Shown here one piece after another: positions 32,556 through 40,910 of a stretch of 64,000 nucleotides of DNA. The stretch is taken from NCBI GenBank assembly GCA_035536915.1, contig DATLNE010000010.1, positions 96,108 through 160,107 of the forward strand. Reading direction: 5' to 3'. Position 1 is the stretch's first letter; each line of letters opens with the position of its first letter. Below the pieces are notes generated by a model, which was not told the DNA's origin, ran no database searches, and worked only from the letters and a program-made list of their open reading frames with translations. Made by a program: the position numbers and the translations under genes. This stretch comes from Acidimicrobiales bacterium (GTDB taxonomy: Bacteria > Actinomycetota > Acidimicrobiia > Acidimicrobiales > JAHWLA01).

Positions 32556-34112
32556 ATGCGCGTTCGCACTCGACATCGTGGCCCGGTGGCCATGTCGCTG
32601 GTGGCAACCGCGGCATTGGTCGCCACGTCGATCGGCGTGCCGGCGGAGGCGGCACCCAGCAACAACAACTCGGAGAAGCTGCGCGCCGCCGTGACCCTGG
32701 AAGGGGTGCGGCGCCACCAGGCTGCGATGCAAACGGCGGCCGACCTGGCGGGCGGCAACCGCTTCGCCGGCCTCGAGGGCCACCAGCGGTCGGTCGACTA
32801 CGTGGTGGAGCAGTTGCGAGCCGCGGGCTACCAGCCGCAGCTCCATACGTTCACATACGACGCCTTCTTCGAGGTGACGCCCACGCGGCTCACCCAAGTC
32901 AGCCCGACGCCGAGCACCTACGTGAACGGCAACGACTTCCGCATCATGTCGTACTCCGGCTCCGGCGACGTCACCGCGCCGCTGGCTGCGCCCAGCGGCA
33001 GCCCGACGGCGTGCGCGTCGGCCGACTTCGCGGGCTTCCCGGCCGGGTCGATCGCCTTGGTCTCGCGGGGCACATGCACCTTCCGCACAAAGACCGACAA
33101 CGCCATCGCCGCCGGTGCTACCGCCGTGCTGATCGCCAACAACATCCCGGGCGTGTTGAACGGGACCCTGGGCGCCACCGGCCTGTCGGCCATCCCCTCG
33201 TTGGGGCTGACGCAGGCGCTGGGCCAGTCGCTGCGAGCCCAGATGTCGACGGGTTCGGTTGTCATGCACGTTGTGTCCAACACCCGGTCGCAGCCGCTCG
33301 ACACCATGAACGTGCTGGCCGAGACGGCGCTCGGCGATCCCGACAACGTCGTCATGGTCGGTGCCCACCTCGACTCGGTGAGCGCCGGGCCCGGCATCAA
33401 CGACAACGGCTCGGGATCGGCGGCCATCCTCGAGACGGCCATCCAGATGGCCAAGGCCGAGACACACAACAAGGTGCGCTTCGCCTGGTGGTCGGCTGAG
33501 GAATCCGGGCTCGTCGGCGCCACCCGGTACGTCACCAGCCTGGCGGAGTCGGAGCTGTCGAAGATCGCCCTCTACCTCAACTTCGACATGATCGGCTCGC
33601 CCAACTTCGTGCGCTTCGTCTACGACGGCGACAACTCGGGAGGCTTCGCCGACGGCGCCGTCGGGCCTGCGGGCTCGGCTGCCATCGAGCAGGCCTTCGT
33701 CGAGTACTTCGCCTCGCAAGGCCTGGCGTCCGACCCGACGCCGTTCAACGGGCGCTCCGACTACGGGCCGTTCATCGCCCGGGGCGTCCCCGCGGGCGGC
33801 CTCTTCACCGGAGCCGAGGGCATCAAGACGGCGGCGCAGGCTGCGGTCTACGGCGGCACGGCAGGCGTCGCCTTCGACCCCTGCTACCACGCCGCGTGCG
33901 ACACCTTCGCCAACAACAGCGACACCGGGCTCCACCAGATGTCCGACGCCGTGGCCCACGCCGTCATCACCTTCGCCCAGAACACCTCGTCGGTGAACGG
34001 CAAGGAAGGCAAGGGCAACTTCAAGCCGCGGCCGTCGGGCGCCACCGGCGGTTCCGGCACCGAGGGCGGCGGCGGCGGCCTCCACGACGAGCACCACGAC
34101 GAGGAGATGTAG
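32556..34112 (+). CDS. Secreted M28-family metallopeptidase with PA domain
   Basis: A 518-residue exported aminopeptidase. A signal peptide (residues 1-33, cleavage near AEA) is followed by a PA domain (about 120-235; IALVSRGTCTFRTKTDNAIAAGA) inserted in the M28 catalytic domain. Zinc and catalytic residues are visible: GAHLDS (H, D; about 270), NDNGSG (D; about 281), AEESG (E, E; about 313), FDMIGS (D) and a late His in CYHAACDT. The C-terminal tail is Gly-rich and ends with a His/Asp/Glu-rich stretch that could bind metal. GGGGAGGG lies before the ATG. Confidence 0.9.
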   Translation: MRVRTRHRGPVAMSLVATAALVATSIGVPAEAAPSNNNSEKLRAAVTLEGVRRHQAAMQTAADLAGGNRFAGLEGHQRSVDYVVEQLRAAGYQPQLHTFTYDAFFEVTPTRLTQVSPTPSTYVNGNDFRIMSYSGSGDVTAPLAAPSGSPTACASADFAGFPAGSIALVSRGTCTFRTKTDNAIAAGATAVLIANNIPGVLNGTLGATGLSAIPSLGLTQALGQSLRAQMSTGSVVMHVVSNTRSQPLDTMNVLAETALGDPDNVVMVGAHLDSVSAGPGINDNGSGSAAILETAIQMAKAETHNKVRFAWWSAEESGLVGATRYVTSLAESELSKIALYLNFDMIGSPNFVRFVYDGDNSGGFADGAVGPAGSAAIEQAFVEYFASQGLASDPTPFNGRSDYGPFIARGVPAGGLFTGAEGIKTAAQAAVYGGTAGVAFDPCYHAACDTFANNSDTGLHQMSDAVAHAVITFAQNTSSVNGKEGKGNFKPRPSGATGGSGTEGGGGGLHDEHHDEEM

Positions 34113-34141
34113 CGACGTTTGTCGATGCGGTGCGCCGGCCT

Positions 34142-35188
34142 TTACCGTCGGCGCACCGCATAGGCCACGGCGGGGGCGTCGAAGCCTTTGAGGGGCTGGG
34201 GCGCCAACGGCTCGAAGGTGATGCCTTCCGCACCTACGGCCTTGAGCGCTTCATCGGCCAGCACCAGGCCCTCGGGGGCGACGGCTACCAACCGGGCGGC
34301 GAGGTTGACGACGTCGCCGAACAGGTCGCCCTGCAACGCCACCGCCTCGCCCATCGCCAGCCCGCCCCGCAGCGGTGGAAGGCCGGCGCCCGCCGCCGCC
34401 TCCACCACGTCCAAGGCGATGCCGCACGCGTCGGCCGCGTTGTCGGCGGCGAACATGGCGGCGTCGCCCAGCAGCTTCACCACCCGGCCCCGGTGCCCGG
34501 CACTTGCCTCGGTGACCACATCTTCGAAGGTGCTGATGAGCCGGCCCAGCGCGCTCGGCCCCAAGGTGCGGGCGAGCGCCGTGTAGCCCACCAAGTCAAT
34601 GAACCCGACAGCCACGTGGCGGCGGGTGGCGGTGCTCTCCCGGTCCGACGACCAGTTGCCTGCCGCCACCACCACTAGGTGGCGGCGCAGGACGGCGCCC
34701 ATGGCGTCGAGGAACGGCGGCAGGACGTCGCGTGCCAAGCGCACGTAGTCGGCCACCACGTCGGGGTAGGCGGCGCCGGCCGCCAGTTGCGGCGCCTCGA
34801 AGCGAGCGCGGAAGGAGTCGACCATGGCCTGGGCCAGCCGTGCCGTCGACGAGCCCAGCACCCGGGCCAAGGCGAGGGTGCCGTCTTCGCCCAACAGCTC
34901 GCGGCCGACGGTGCCCACCAACGCCAACGCCTCGCCCGCGTCAGCGGGGACGGGCGTGGTGCCGTCCACGTCGGCGAAGCCCAACGCCCGCCAGTACCGC
35001 GTGGCCAGTTCCAGCGGCACGCCGTGGCGCGCCGTCGACTCCGCCATTGGAAGGGTGGGGCCGTCGCCGCGCAAGGCGAGGTCGAGGGCGAGGGGGCCGA
35101 GCGTGCCTGCGTCGCGGGCGGCCTCCACCTCGTCGGAGGTGGCGCCCAGCGATTCCAACAGCGCTACCAGCCGCCCCCACTCGTCCAT
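34142..35188 (-). CDS. Class III adenylate/guanylate cyclase with N-terminal regulatory domain
   Basis: A 348-residue soluble cyclase. The N-terminal half (about 1-170) resembles the pH-sensing regulatory region of Rv1264-type mycobacterial cyclases. The C-terminal catalytic domain begins at VGFIDLVGYTALA (metal Asp near residue 198) and includes VVKLLGDAAMF (second metal Asp) and FGDVVNLAARL. The residues selecting ATP versus GTP were not assessed. It should make cAMP in the cytosol; homodimerisation is required. Convergent with the M28 peptidase gene. Confidence 0.85.
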   Translation of the reverse strand: MDEWGRLVALLESLGATSDEVEAARDAGTLGPLALDLALRGDGPTLPMAESTARHGVPLELATRYWRALGFADVDGTTPVPADAGEALALVGTVGRELLGEDGTLALARVLGSSTARLAQAMVDSFRARFEAPQLAAGAAYPDVVADYVRLARDVLPPFLDAMGAVLRRHLVVVAAGNWSSDRESTATRRHVAVGFIDLVGYTALARTLGPSALGRLISTFEDVVTEASAGHRGRVVKLLGDAAMFAADNAADACGIALDVVEAAAGAGLPPLRGGLAMGEAVALQGDLFGDVVNLAARLVAVAPEGLVLADEALKAVGAEGITFEPLAPQPLKGFDAPAVAYAVRRR

Positions 35189-35267
35189 GGCCCCACGGTA
35201 AACCGCGCGGTGCTCAGGAGGTGGGCTCTGCGCTGTACCTGCCGGCGACCTCTGCTAAGACACCGCC

Positions 35268-35609
35268 ATGACCCGACGTGCCCTCTTGCTGCTTGCCCTG
35301 CTGGTCGGCGCCTGCGGAGGCGGCGACGACGACGCAGCCGACGCTCCGACCACCACGTCGCCCATCGGTGTGGTGAGCGTGCAGAACAGCTCGTTCGCCC
35401 CGCCGTCGGTGTCGGTCAAGGTGGGCCAGAAGGTCACCTGGACGTTCCGCGACTCGTTTTCACACACCGCCACGGCCGACGACGGCTCCTTCGACAGCGG
35501 GCGAAAGTCGGCCGACGCCACCTACGAGCACACCTTTGCTACGGCGGGCACCTTCACCTACAAGTGCACCGTCCACCCGTCGATGACCGGCACGGTCGGC
35601 GTCTCCTGA
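35268..35609 (+). CDS. Cupredoxin (plastocyanin-like) lipoprotein
   Basis: A 113-residue protein. It has a lipoprotein signal with lipobox LVGAC (Cys 18), followed by a short Asp/Thr linker and a single cupredoxin domain. The blue-copper ligands are all present: SHTA (His), then YKCTVHPSM (Cys, His, Met). Anchored outside the membrane, it would carry single electrons. There is no obvious redox partner nearby. Confidence 0.9.
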   Translation: MTRRALLLLALLVGACGGGDDDAADAPTTTSPIGVVSVQNSSFAPPSVSVKVGQKVTWTFRDSFSHTATADDGSFDSGRKSADATYEHTFATAGTFTYKCTVHPSMTGTVGVS

Positions 35610-35618
35610 GCGTCAGGG

Positions 35619-36020
35619 TCAGTGTGAGGCCGGTGTCAGCACCAGCGGCCCGTCGCCCGCCGTCTTGCCCCGGCCGATGCTGACGGCCAACTGGCCGTTG
35701 CCGAAGCTGGCCTTGGCGTCGGCGCCGTAGCCGTCGGGCACCTCGACCACCCGCTCGAACGGCCCGTAGTGCCACTCGTGCACCAGGTAGTCCTTGGGCG
35801 CCGCCGACCGCATGGAGGCGGCGATGGTGACCTGGCCCGGCTCGACGGTGACCGACACGTCGTCAGGCATCACGCCGGGCAGCGGCGCCACGATCACCAC
35901 GGCACTGTCGGTCTCGTAGACGTTGACCGGGACGCGCTGCGTCTCGCCTCCAGGTTCGCCGGAAGTGCCGTCGCGGCGGGCTTGGCGGTCGTCCATTCGT
36001 TCCTCGATGGTCTTCGGCAT
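35619..36020 (-). CDS. Hsp20/alpha-crystallin small heat-shock protein
   Basis: A 133-residue protein. A short polar N-terminus (RMDDRQARRDG) precedes the alpha-crystallin domain: VPVNVYETDSAVVIVAPLPGV, VSVTVEPGQVTIAAS, GPFERVVEVPDG and ASFGNGQLAVSIGRG. It would hold unfolded proteins as an oligomer in the cytosol. The usual I-x-I C-terminal motif is missing, so oligomer assembly may differ. The start was chosen at ATG 36020; a much longer frame through it is not credible. Confidence 0.85.
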   Translation of the reverse strand: MPKTIEERMDDRQARRDGTSGEPGGETQRVPVNVYETDSAVVIVAPLPGVMPDDVSVTVEPGQVTIAASMRSAAPKDYLVHEWHYGPFERVVEVPDGYGADAKASFGNGQLAVSIGRGKTAGDGPLVLTPASH

Positions 36021-36038
36021 CGAAGCTGACCTACCCGA

Positions 36039-38207
36039 GTGATGAGCCAGGCATTCCCTGCCACCCGGATATCGTGGAATGCAGTGCGGGCCTTGCTTCG
36101 CTTTTTCGTCGTTTGTTTCGTCGCCGGTGCGGGCCTCGCTTTGGGGCTCCTCCTCCTCGTGCCCGAGATCCGGGGCATCGCCGCGGCCGCCGACGTAGGC
36201 CGGGGCGAAGGCCTGTTGCAACTCTCCGAGCTGTCCGAGCGTTCGGTCGTCTACGACGTGCACGGCAACGTCATGTCGGTGTTCCACGCCGAGGAGAACC
36301 GCTCGCCCGTGCCGCTCGACCGGGTGCCCGACCACGTCGTGAACGCCATCCTCGACGTGGAGGACGACCGCTTCTGGGCCCACGGCGGCGTCGACCTGCG
36401 CTCCACCATGCGGGCGCTGGTCACCAACGTGCAGTCGGGGGAGGTGCGCCAAGGCGGCTCCACCATCACCCAGCAGCTGGTCAAGAACGCCTTGCTGACG
36501 CCGGAGAAGAGCGTCGACCGCAAGGTGCGCGAGGCGGTGCTGGCGGTGCGGCTGGAGGACGAGCTGTCGAAAGAGGAGATCCTCGAGCGCTACCTCAACA
36601 CCGTCTACTTCGGCAACGGCGCCTACGGGGTGCAGGCGGCGGCCGAGAAGTACTGGGCCAAGGACGTGGAGCAGCTGACGCCCGCCGATGCTGCGCTGTT
36701 GGCCGGCACCATCCGCAACCCGGTGGGCTACGACCCGGTGCGCTACCCCGAGCAGGCCAAGGCCCGCCGGTCGCTGGCCCTCGATCGCATGGTGGCCAAC
36801 GGGCACCTCGATGCCACAGAGGCAGCCGAGCTGCGGGAGGCGCCGCTGCCCGCCAAGCTCCAGGTGCCGCCGCCCCCGCCCAACGACTACTTCGTCGAGG
36901 AGGTCAAGCAGCGGCTGCTCGACGACCCCCGCCTGGGCGAGACGGCCCAGGAGCGCAACAACGCCGTCTTCCGAGGCGGCCTGCACATCCACACCACCTT
37001 CGACCCGGCCAAGCAGGAGGCCGCCCAGGAGGCGGTGAAGCGACGCCTGCCCAACACCAGGGGCCGGTTCACCGCCGCGCTGGCGTCGGTGGAGCCGGGC
37101 ACCGGCGCGGTGCGCGGCATCGTGGCGGGCGACGACTTCAACAAGGAGAGCTACAACCTGGCCACCCAGGGCAAGCGCCAGCCCGGGTCGTCGTTCAAGA
37201 TCTTCGTGCTGCTGGCCGCCTTCGAAGCGGGCTACGGCCCCAACGACATCATCGACGGCACCGGCCCGTGCACGATCAAGCTGCCCGGCTTCGCGCCGTA
37301 CACACCGGGCAACTACGAAGGCTCGGCGGGCTCGGTGTCGTCGCTCACCGAGGCGACGGCCAAGTCGCTCAACTGCGCGTACGCCCGCCTCGGGGCCCAC
37401 ATCGGGCTGCAGAAGGTGGTCGACATGACCGAGAAGCTCGGCATCCCCAAGGGGCGCATCGAGGCGCTGCCGTCGATGACCCTCGGCTCCGAGGAAGCCA
37501 CGCCGCTGGAGATGGCCGCCGCCTTCGCCGCCATCGCCAACGACGGCGTCTACCACACGCCCCGGTTCGTGGAGAAGCTGACCGACCGCACGGGCAAGGT
37601 CGTGTTCGAGGGGCCCGACAAGGGCAGGCGGGCCTTCTCCGTGCAGGTGGCGCGCATGGCGGCCCAGAGCATGCGGGCGGTGGTCGAGCGGGGCACCGGC
37701 ACCAGGGCGCGGCTGCCCGGCCGCCAGGCGGCGGGCAAGACCGGCACCTCGCAGAACCACGAGAACGCCTGGTTCGTCGGCTTCACGCCGCAGCTGTCCA
37801 CGGCGGTGTGGATGGGCAACCCCGACGGCAACGTCGCCATGAACGGCGTCTCGCCCTGCGGCAGCGTGACGGGCGGCTGCATTCCTTCGATGATCTGGAA
37901 CGCCTATATGAGCGCCGTGCTCGAGGGCCAGCCCTCCGTGCCTTTCGCGCCGCCTGATCCCCGCCAGATCCCCCGCAGCAGGACGATCCGGGATCGTTTC
38001 TCCTCGCGGAGCGGCTCCACCTCGACCACGCGCCCGACGGCCAGGACCGTGCCGCCGGTGGGGCCGACGGTGCCGGAGCCGGGCCCCGAACCGGAGCCGG
38101 AGCCCACGACGACCACCTCGCCGCCGACGACGAAGCCGCCCAAGCCCACGACCACGACGGAGCCGCCGCCGCCGACGACCGCGCCCCCCGAAGGGGGCGG
38201 CGGCTAG
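36039..38207 (+). CDS. Class A penicillin-binding protein (bifunctional PBP)
   Basis: A 722-residue membrane-bound peptidoglycan synthase. A short cytosolic N-terminus and one membrane span (about 18-43) are followed by a GT51 glycosyltransferase (VEDDRFWAHGG about residue 108, QGGSTITQQLVKN about 145). The transpeptidase follows, with SSFK (nucleophile Ser, about 384), SLN (about 442) and KTGTS (about 567). The last 75 residues are Pro/Thr/Glu-rich (PEPEPEPTTTT) and probably extend into the cell wall. GTG 36039 and ATG 36042 are both usable. Confidence 0.93.
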   Translation: MMSQAFPATRISWNAVRALLRFFVVCFVAGAGLALGLLLLVPEIRGIAAAADVGRGEGLLQLSELSERSVVYDVHGNVMSVFHAEENRSPVPLDRVPDHVVNAILDVEDDRFWAHGGVDLRSTMRALVTNVQSGEVRQGGSTITQQLVKNALLTPEKSVDRKVREAVLAVRLEDELSKEEILERYLNTVYFGNGAYGVQAAAEKYWAKDVEQLTPADAALLAGTIRNPVGYDPVRYPEQAKARRSLALDRMVANGHLDATEAAELREAPLPAKLQVPPPPPNDYFVEEVKQRLLDDPRLGETAQERNNAVFRGGLHIHTTFDPAKQEAAQEAVKRRLPNTRGRFTAALASVEPGTGAVRGIVAGDDFNKESYNLATQGKRQPGSSFKIFVLLAAFEAGYGPNDIIDGTGPCTIKLPGFAPYTPGNYEGSAGSVSSLTEATAKSLNCAYARLGAHIGLQKVVDMTEKLGIPKGRIEALPSMTLGSEEATPLEMAAAFAAIANDGVYHTPRFVEKLTDRTGKVVFEGPDKGRRAFSVQVARMAAQSMRAVVERGTGTRARLPGRQAAGKTGTSQNHENAWFVGFTPQLSTAVWMGNPDGNVAMNGVSPCGSVTGGCIPSMIWNAYMSAVLEGQPSVPFAPPDPRQIPRSRTIRDRFSSRSGSTSTTRPTARTVPPVGPTVPEPGPEPEPEPTTTTSPPTTKPPKPTTTTEPPPPTTAPPEGGGG

Positions 38208-38920
38208 TGGGCGCCCTGGAGACGCTGCTGGCCGTCCAGGAGCACGACACGGTGATCGACCAGCTCGTGCACCGGCGCGCCCACATGGCCGAGCGGGCCG
38301 AACTGGCGACCGTGGAGGGGCAGATCGCCGCGGTCGAGCAACGACGGGCCGCCGCCCAGGCGCGACGCGACGACGTGGCCGCCCGCCAGGCCCGGCTGGA
38401 GCAGGAGATCGCCTCGGTCGAGGCGCGCATCACCGACATCGAAAAGCGCATGTACTCGGGCTCGGTGAGCGCGTCTCGGGAGTTGCAGGCCATGTCGGCC
38501 GAGGTCGACTCGCTCAAGGCCCGGCGCTCGTCGTTGGAGGACGACGTGTTGGCCGCCATGGAAGAGGCCGAGCCCGTCGACGAGGAGGTGGCGTCGCTGT
38601 TGGCCGAGCGCTCCGGCTTCGACGCCGAGGCAGAACGGCTGTCGGTCCTCATCGCCGAGGCCGAAGTCGCCATCGACGTCGAGTTGGAGGGGGAGCGGGC
38701 CACTCGTGCGGAGTTGGCGTCGGGCGTGCCCGACGACCTGTTGTCCACCTACGAGAAGCTGCGGGGCAAGCTCGGCGGCGTCGGCGCGGCGCGCCTGGTC
38801 GGCCCGTCGTGCACAGGTTGCCACCTGACCCTGCCGGCGACCGAGCTCGACCGCATCCGCCGGGCCCCCGCCGACACCGTTGTCTTCTGCGACCAGTGCG
38901 GCCGCATCCTCGTCCACTGA
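38207..38920 (+). CDS. Coiled-coil protein with C4 zinc ribbon
   Basis: A 237-residue protein of the CT398/DUF164 type. A long coiled coil (about 10-170: VEQRRAAAQARRDDVAARQARLEQEIASVEARITDIEK) is followed by a zinc ribbon (CTGCHLTLP, then FCDQCGRIL). It often lies near cell-division or RNase H genes in actinobacteria; the function is unsettled. Its GTG overlaps the PBP stop by one base, so the two genes are coupled. Residues conserved for zinc binding are all present. Confidence 0.85.
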   Translation: MGALETLLAVQEHDTVIDQLVHRRAHMAERAELATVEGQIAAVEQRRAAAQARRDDVAARQARLEQEIASVEARITDIEKRMYSGSVSASRELQAMSAEVDSLKARRSSLEDDVLAAMEEAEPVDEEVASLLAERSGFDAEAERLSVLIAEAEVAIDVELEGERATRAELASGVPDDLLSTYEKLRGKLGGVGAARLVGPSCTGCHLTLPATELDRIRRAPADTVVFCDQCGRILVH

Positions 38921-38969
38921 AGTTGCGTAGGAATCGCGCCGTTTTCCGCGCCGTTCCGTACGCAACTTC
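38919..38969. terminator. Hairpin after the zinc-ribbon gene
   Basis: GAAGTTGCGTA (38919-38929, overlapping the stop codon) pairs with TACGCAACTTC (38959-38969) in an 11-bp stem. The loop includes a second pair-like repeat GCGCCG. It is probably a terminator. No T-run follows, so it could instead be one copy of a dispersed palindromic repeat. Confidence 0.5.
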
Positions 38970-38978
38970 GCAGGCCTG

Positions 38979-39458
38979 ATGCTGCTCTGGTTCGCCGGGC
39001 TGTCGTTCGCCCTGGTGTGGCAGGTGTTCCGAGACCATGCCATCGACTACCGGCTGGTGATGCTGGGAGCGGTGCTGCCTGACGTGGTCGACGTGTGGTT
39101 CGGCGGCGCACGGGTGCTGCACTCGCTGACGTTCAGCGCGGCGTTGTTGGTGGTGGTCATGCTGGCCACCCGGGGACGGCGGGCGGCGCGGCGTCGGTTG
39201 TTGGCCGTGCCCATCGGCACCTTCCTGCACCTGGTGCTCGACGGCATGTGGGCGCGCACCACGGTCTTCTGGTGGCCGTTCCTCGGCTCGTCGTTCGAGG
39301 GGGCGGGGCTGCCGTCGGCCGACCGGGGAGTGGCGCTGGTGGTCGTGCAAGAGGTGGTCGGCCTCGTGGTGCTGTGGTGGTGCGTCGGTCGGTGGGAGCT
39401 CTACGAGCCCGAGCGGCGACGGGAGTTCCTGCGCACGGGACGGTTGACGCCGTGCTGA
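38979..39458 (+). CDS. YdjM-like membrane hydrolase-family protein
   Basis: A 159-residue membrane protein with four hydrophobic spans. DHAIDYRLVMLGAVLPDVVDV and RVLHSLTF resemble the metal-binding His/Asp motifs of the LexA-binding, YdjM-like inner-membrane hydrolase family. The C-terminus is basic. The phosphatase gene starts inside its end (7-nt overlap), so the two are coupled. Confidence 0.65.
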   Translation: MLLWFAGLSFALVWQVFRDHAIDYRLVMLGAVLPDVVDVWFGGARVLHSLTFSAALLVVVMLATRGRRAARRRLLAVPIGTFLHLVLDGMWARTTVFWWPFLGSSFEGAGLPSADRGVALVVVQEVVGLVVLWWCVGRWELYEPERRREFLRTGRLTPC

Positions 39459-40027
39459 TCCTCGTGCGCCATGGCCAGACGCTGAACAACGCCGAAGGCC
39501 GCTTGCTGGGCCGGGCCGACCCGCCGCTCACCGAGCTGGGGCGGCGCCAGGCGGCCACGTTGGCCGCTGCCGTGGGGCCCGTCGACCGGGTGATCAGCAG
39601 CCCGCTGGGACGAGCGCGGGAGACCGCCGCGGTGTTCGGTGCTGCCGTCGAGGTCGACGAACGTTGGGTGGAGATCGACTACGGCGACTACGACGGCCGG
39701 CCGCTGGCCGACGTGCCCGCCGAGTTGTGGCACCGATGGCGCACCGACGCCTCGTTCACGCCGCCCAACGGTGAGTCGCTGGCCGCCGTGGGCGTGCGCG
39801 TGCGCGAGGCGTGCGAGGCACTGGCCGCCGAGGCGGCCGAGCGCACGGTTGTGGTGGTGAGCCACGTGTCGCCCATCAAGGCGGCGGTGGCGTGGGCCCT
39901 CGGCGTGGGCGACGAAGTGGCGTGGCGGTTGTTCCTCGACGTGGCCTCGGTGTCACGGGTGGGCATCGGCGCCGGCGGGCCCGTGCTGCGCACCTACAAC
40001 GACACCACCCACCTGCCCAGTAACTAG
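39452..40027 (+). CDS. Histidine phosphatase family protein
   Basis: A 191-residue phosphoglycerate mutase-like phosphatase. LILVRHGQTLNNAEGR holds the phosphorylated His (about residue 8), VISSPLGRARETA the Arg, and VVSHVSPIKA the second catalytic His. A cytosolic phosphatase of small phosphoesters, with no substrate inferred. GTG start within the preceding gene. Convergent with the glutathione peroxidase-like gene (4-nt overlap). Confidence 0.88.
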   Translation: MLILVRHGQTLNNAEGRLLGRADPPLTELGRRQAATLAAAVGPVDRVISSPLGRARETAAVFGAAVEVDERWVEIDYGDYDGRPLADVPAELWHRWRTDASFTPPNGESLAAVGVRVREACEALAAEAAERTVVVVSHVSPIKAAVAWALGVGDEVAWRLFLDVASVSRVGIGAGGPVLRTYNDTTHLPSN

Positions 40028-40515
40028 GCGTTGGGCAGGTTGGCCTCGACGGCGCTGACGACCTCGGGGGCCTCGGGCTCGGTCAGGGGGCGGAAGCGGG
40101 CGACGACCTCGCCGTCGGGGGAGAGGAGGAACTTCTCGAAGTTCCAGGTGACGTCGTCGGCCTTGCCCTCGGCGTCGGGCACGGTTGTCAGCTCGTCGTA
40201 GAGCGGGTGCCGGTTCTCGCCGTTGACCTCGACCTTCTCGAACATGGGGAACGTCACGCCGTAGGTCGTCGAGCAGAACGTCTCGATCTCCTCGGGGCTG
40301 CCGGGCTCCTGTTCGCCGAACTGGTTGCAGGGGAAGCCGAGGACGCTGAAGCCTTTGTCGGCGTAGGTCTCGTGCAGCCGTTCGAGGCCGGTGTACTGCG
40401 GGGTGAGCCCGCACTTGGAGGCCACGTTGACGAGGAGGAGGGCCTTGCCCTTGTGCTCGGCCAGCGAGGTGGGCTCGCCGTGCAGGGTCTTGAGCGGGAT
40501 GTCGTAGAGGGACAT
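40024..40515 (-). CDS. Glutathione peroxidase-family thiol peroxidase
   Basis: A 163-residue peroxidase of the Gpx family. NVASKCGLTPQYTGLERL carries the peroxidatic Cys (about residue 36, Cys rather than Sec), FPCNQFGEQEP the Gln and a second Cys, and WNFEKFLL the Trp/Asn of the catalytic tetrad. It probably uses thioredoxin. Cytosolic. Confidence 0.9.
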   Translation of the reverse strand: MSLYDIPLKTLHGEPTSLAEHKGKALLLVNVASKCGLTPQYTGLERLHETYADKGFSVLGFPCNQFGEQEPGSPEEIETFCSTTYGVTFPMFEKVEVNGENRHPLYDELTTVPDAEGKADDVTWNFEKFLLSPDGEVVARFRPLTEPEAPEVVSAVEANLPNA

Positions 40516-40634
40516 GGACCGAGTCTGCCCGCTTTCGCTGCGGCATGCGGGCGCTGCTCGATGGGTACCCCTCAGGGCATGCGACACGTTCTCCATGTGA
40601 CGCCGAACGCCAACGCCCGCGACGTGCAGGGCTG

Positions 40635-40910
40635 ATGGCCGTCCGCAACAACGTCGAGCGCAGCCGGTACGAGCTCTACGTCGACGACGACCTCGTGGGC
40701 ATCGCCGACTACCGCATCGACGGCGACCTGGTCGTCTTCCCGCACACCGAGGTGCGGCACGACATGCAGGGTCGTGGCTTCGGTGCGCAACTGGTGCAGG
40801 CCGCTCTCGACGACGTGCGCACAGAGGGTCGCCGGGTGGTGCCCCGCTGTTGGTACGTGGCCGAGTTCGTCGAGAACCATCCCGAGTACACCGACCTGTT
40901 AGCTGCCTGA
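40635..40910 (+). CDS. YjdJ-type GNAT acetyltransferase
   Basis: A 91-residue small GNAT: RYELYVDDDLVGIADYR, then VRHDMQGRGFGAQLVQAALDDVR (acetyl-CoA loop, QGRGFG), then PRCWYVAEFVENHPEY. This is the short acetyltransferase seen beside many actinobacterial genes; the acceptor is unknown. Its end overlaps the carotenoid oxygenase end by 12 nt (convergent). Confidence 0.85.
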   Translation: MAVRNNVERSRYELYVDDDLVGIADYRIDGDLVVFPHTEVRHDMQGRGFGAQLVQAALDDVRTEGRRVVPRCWYVAEFVENHPEYTDLLAA

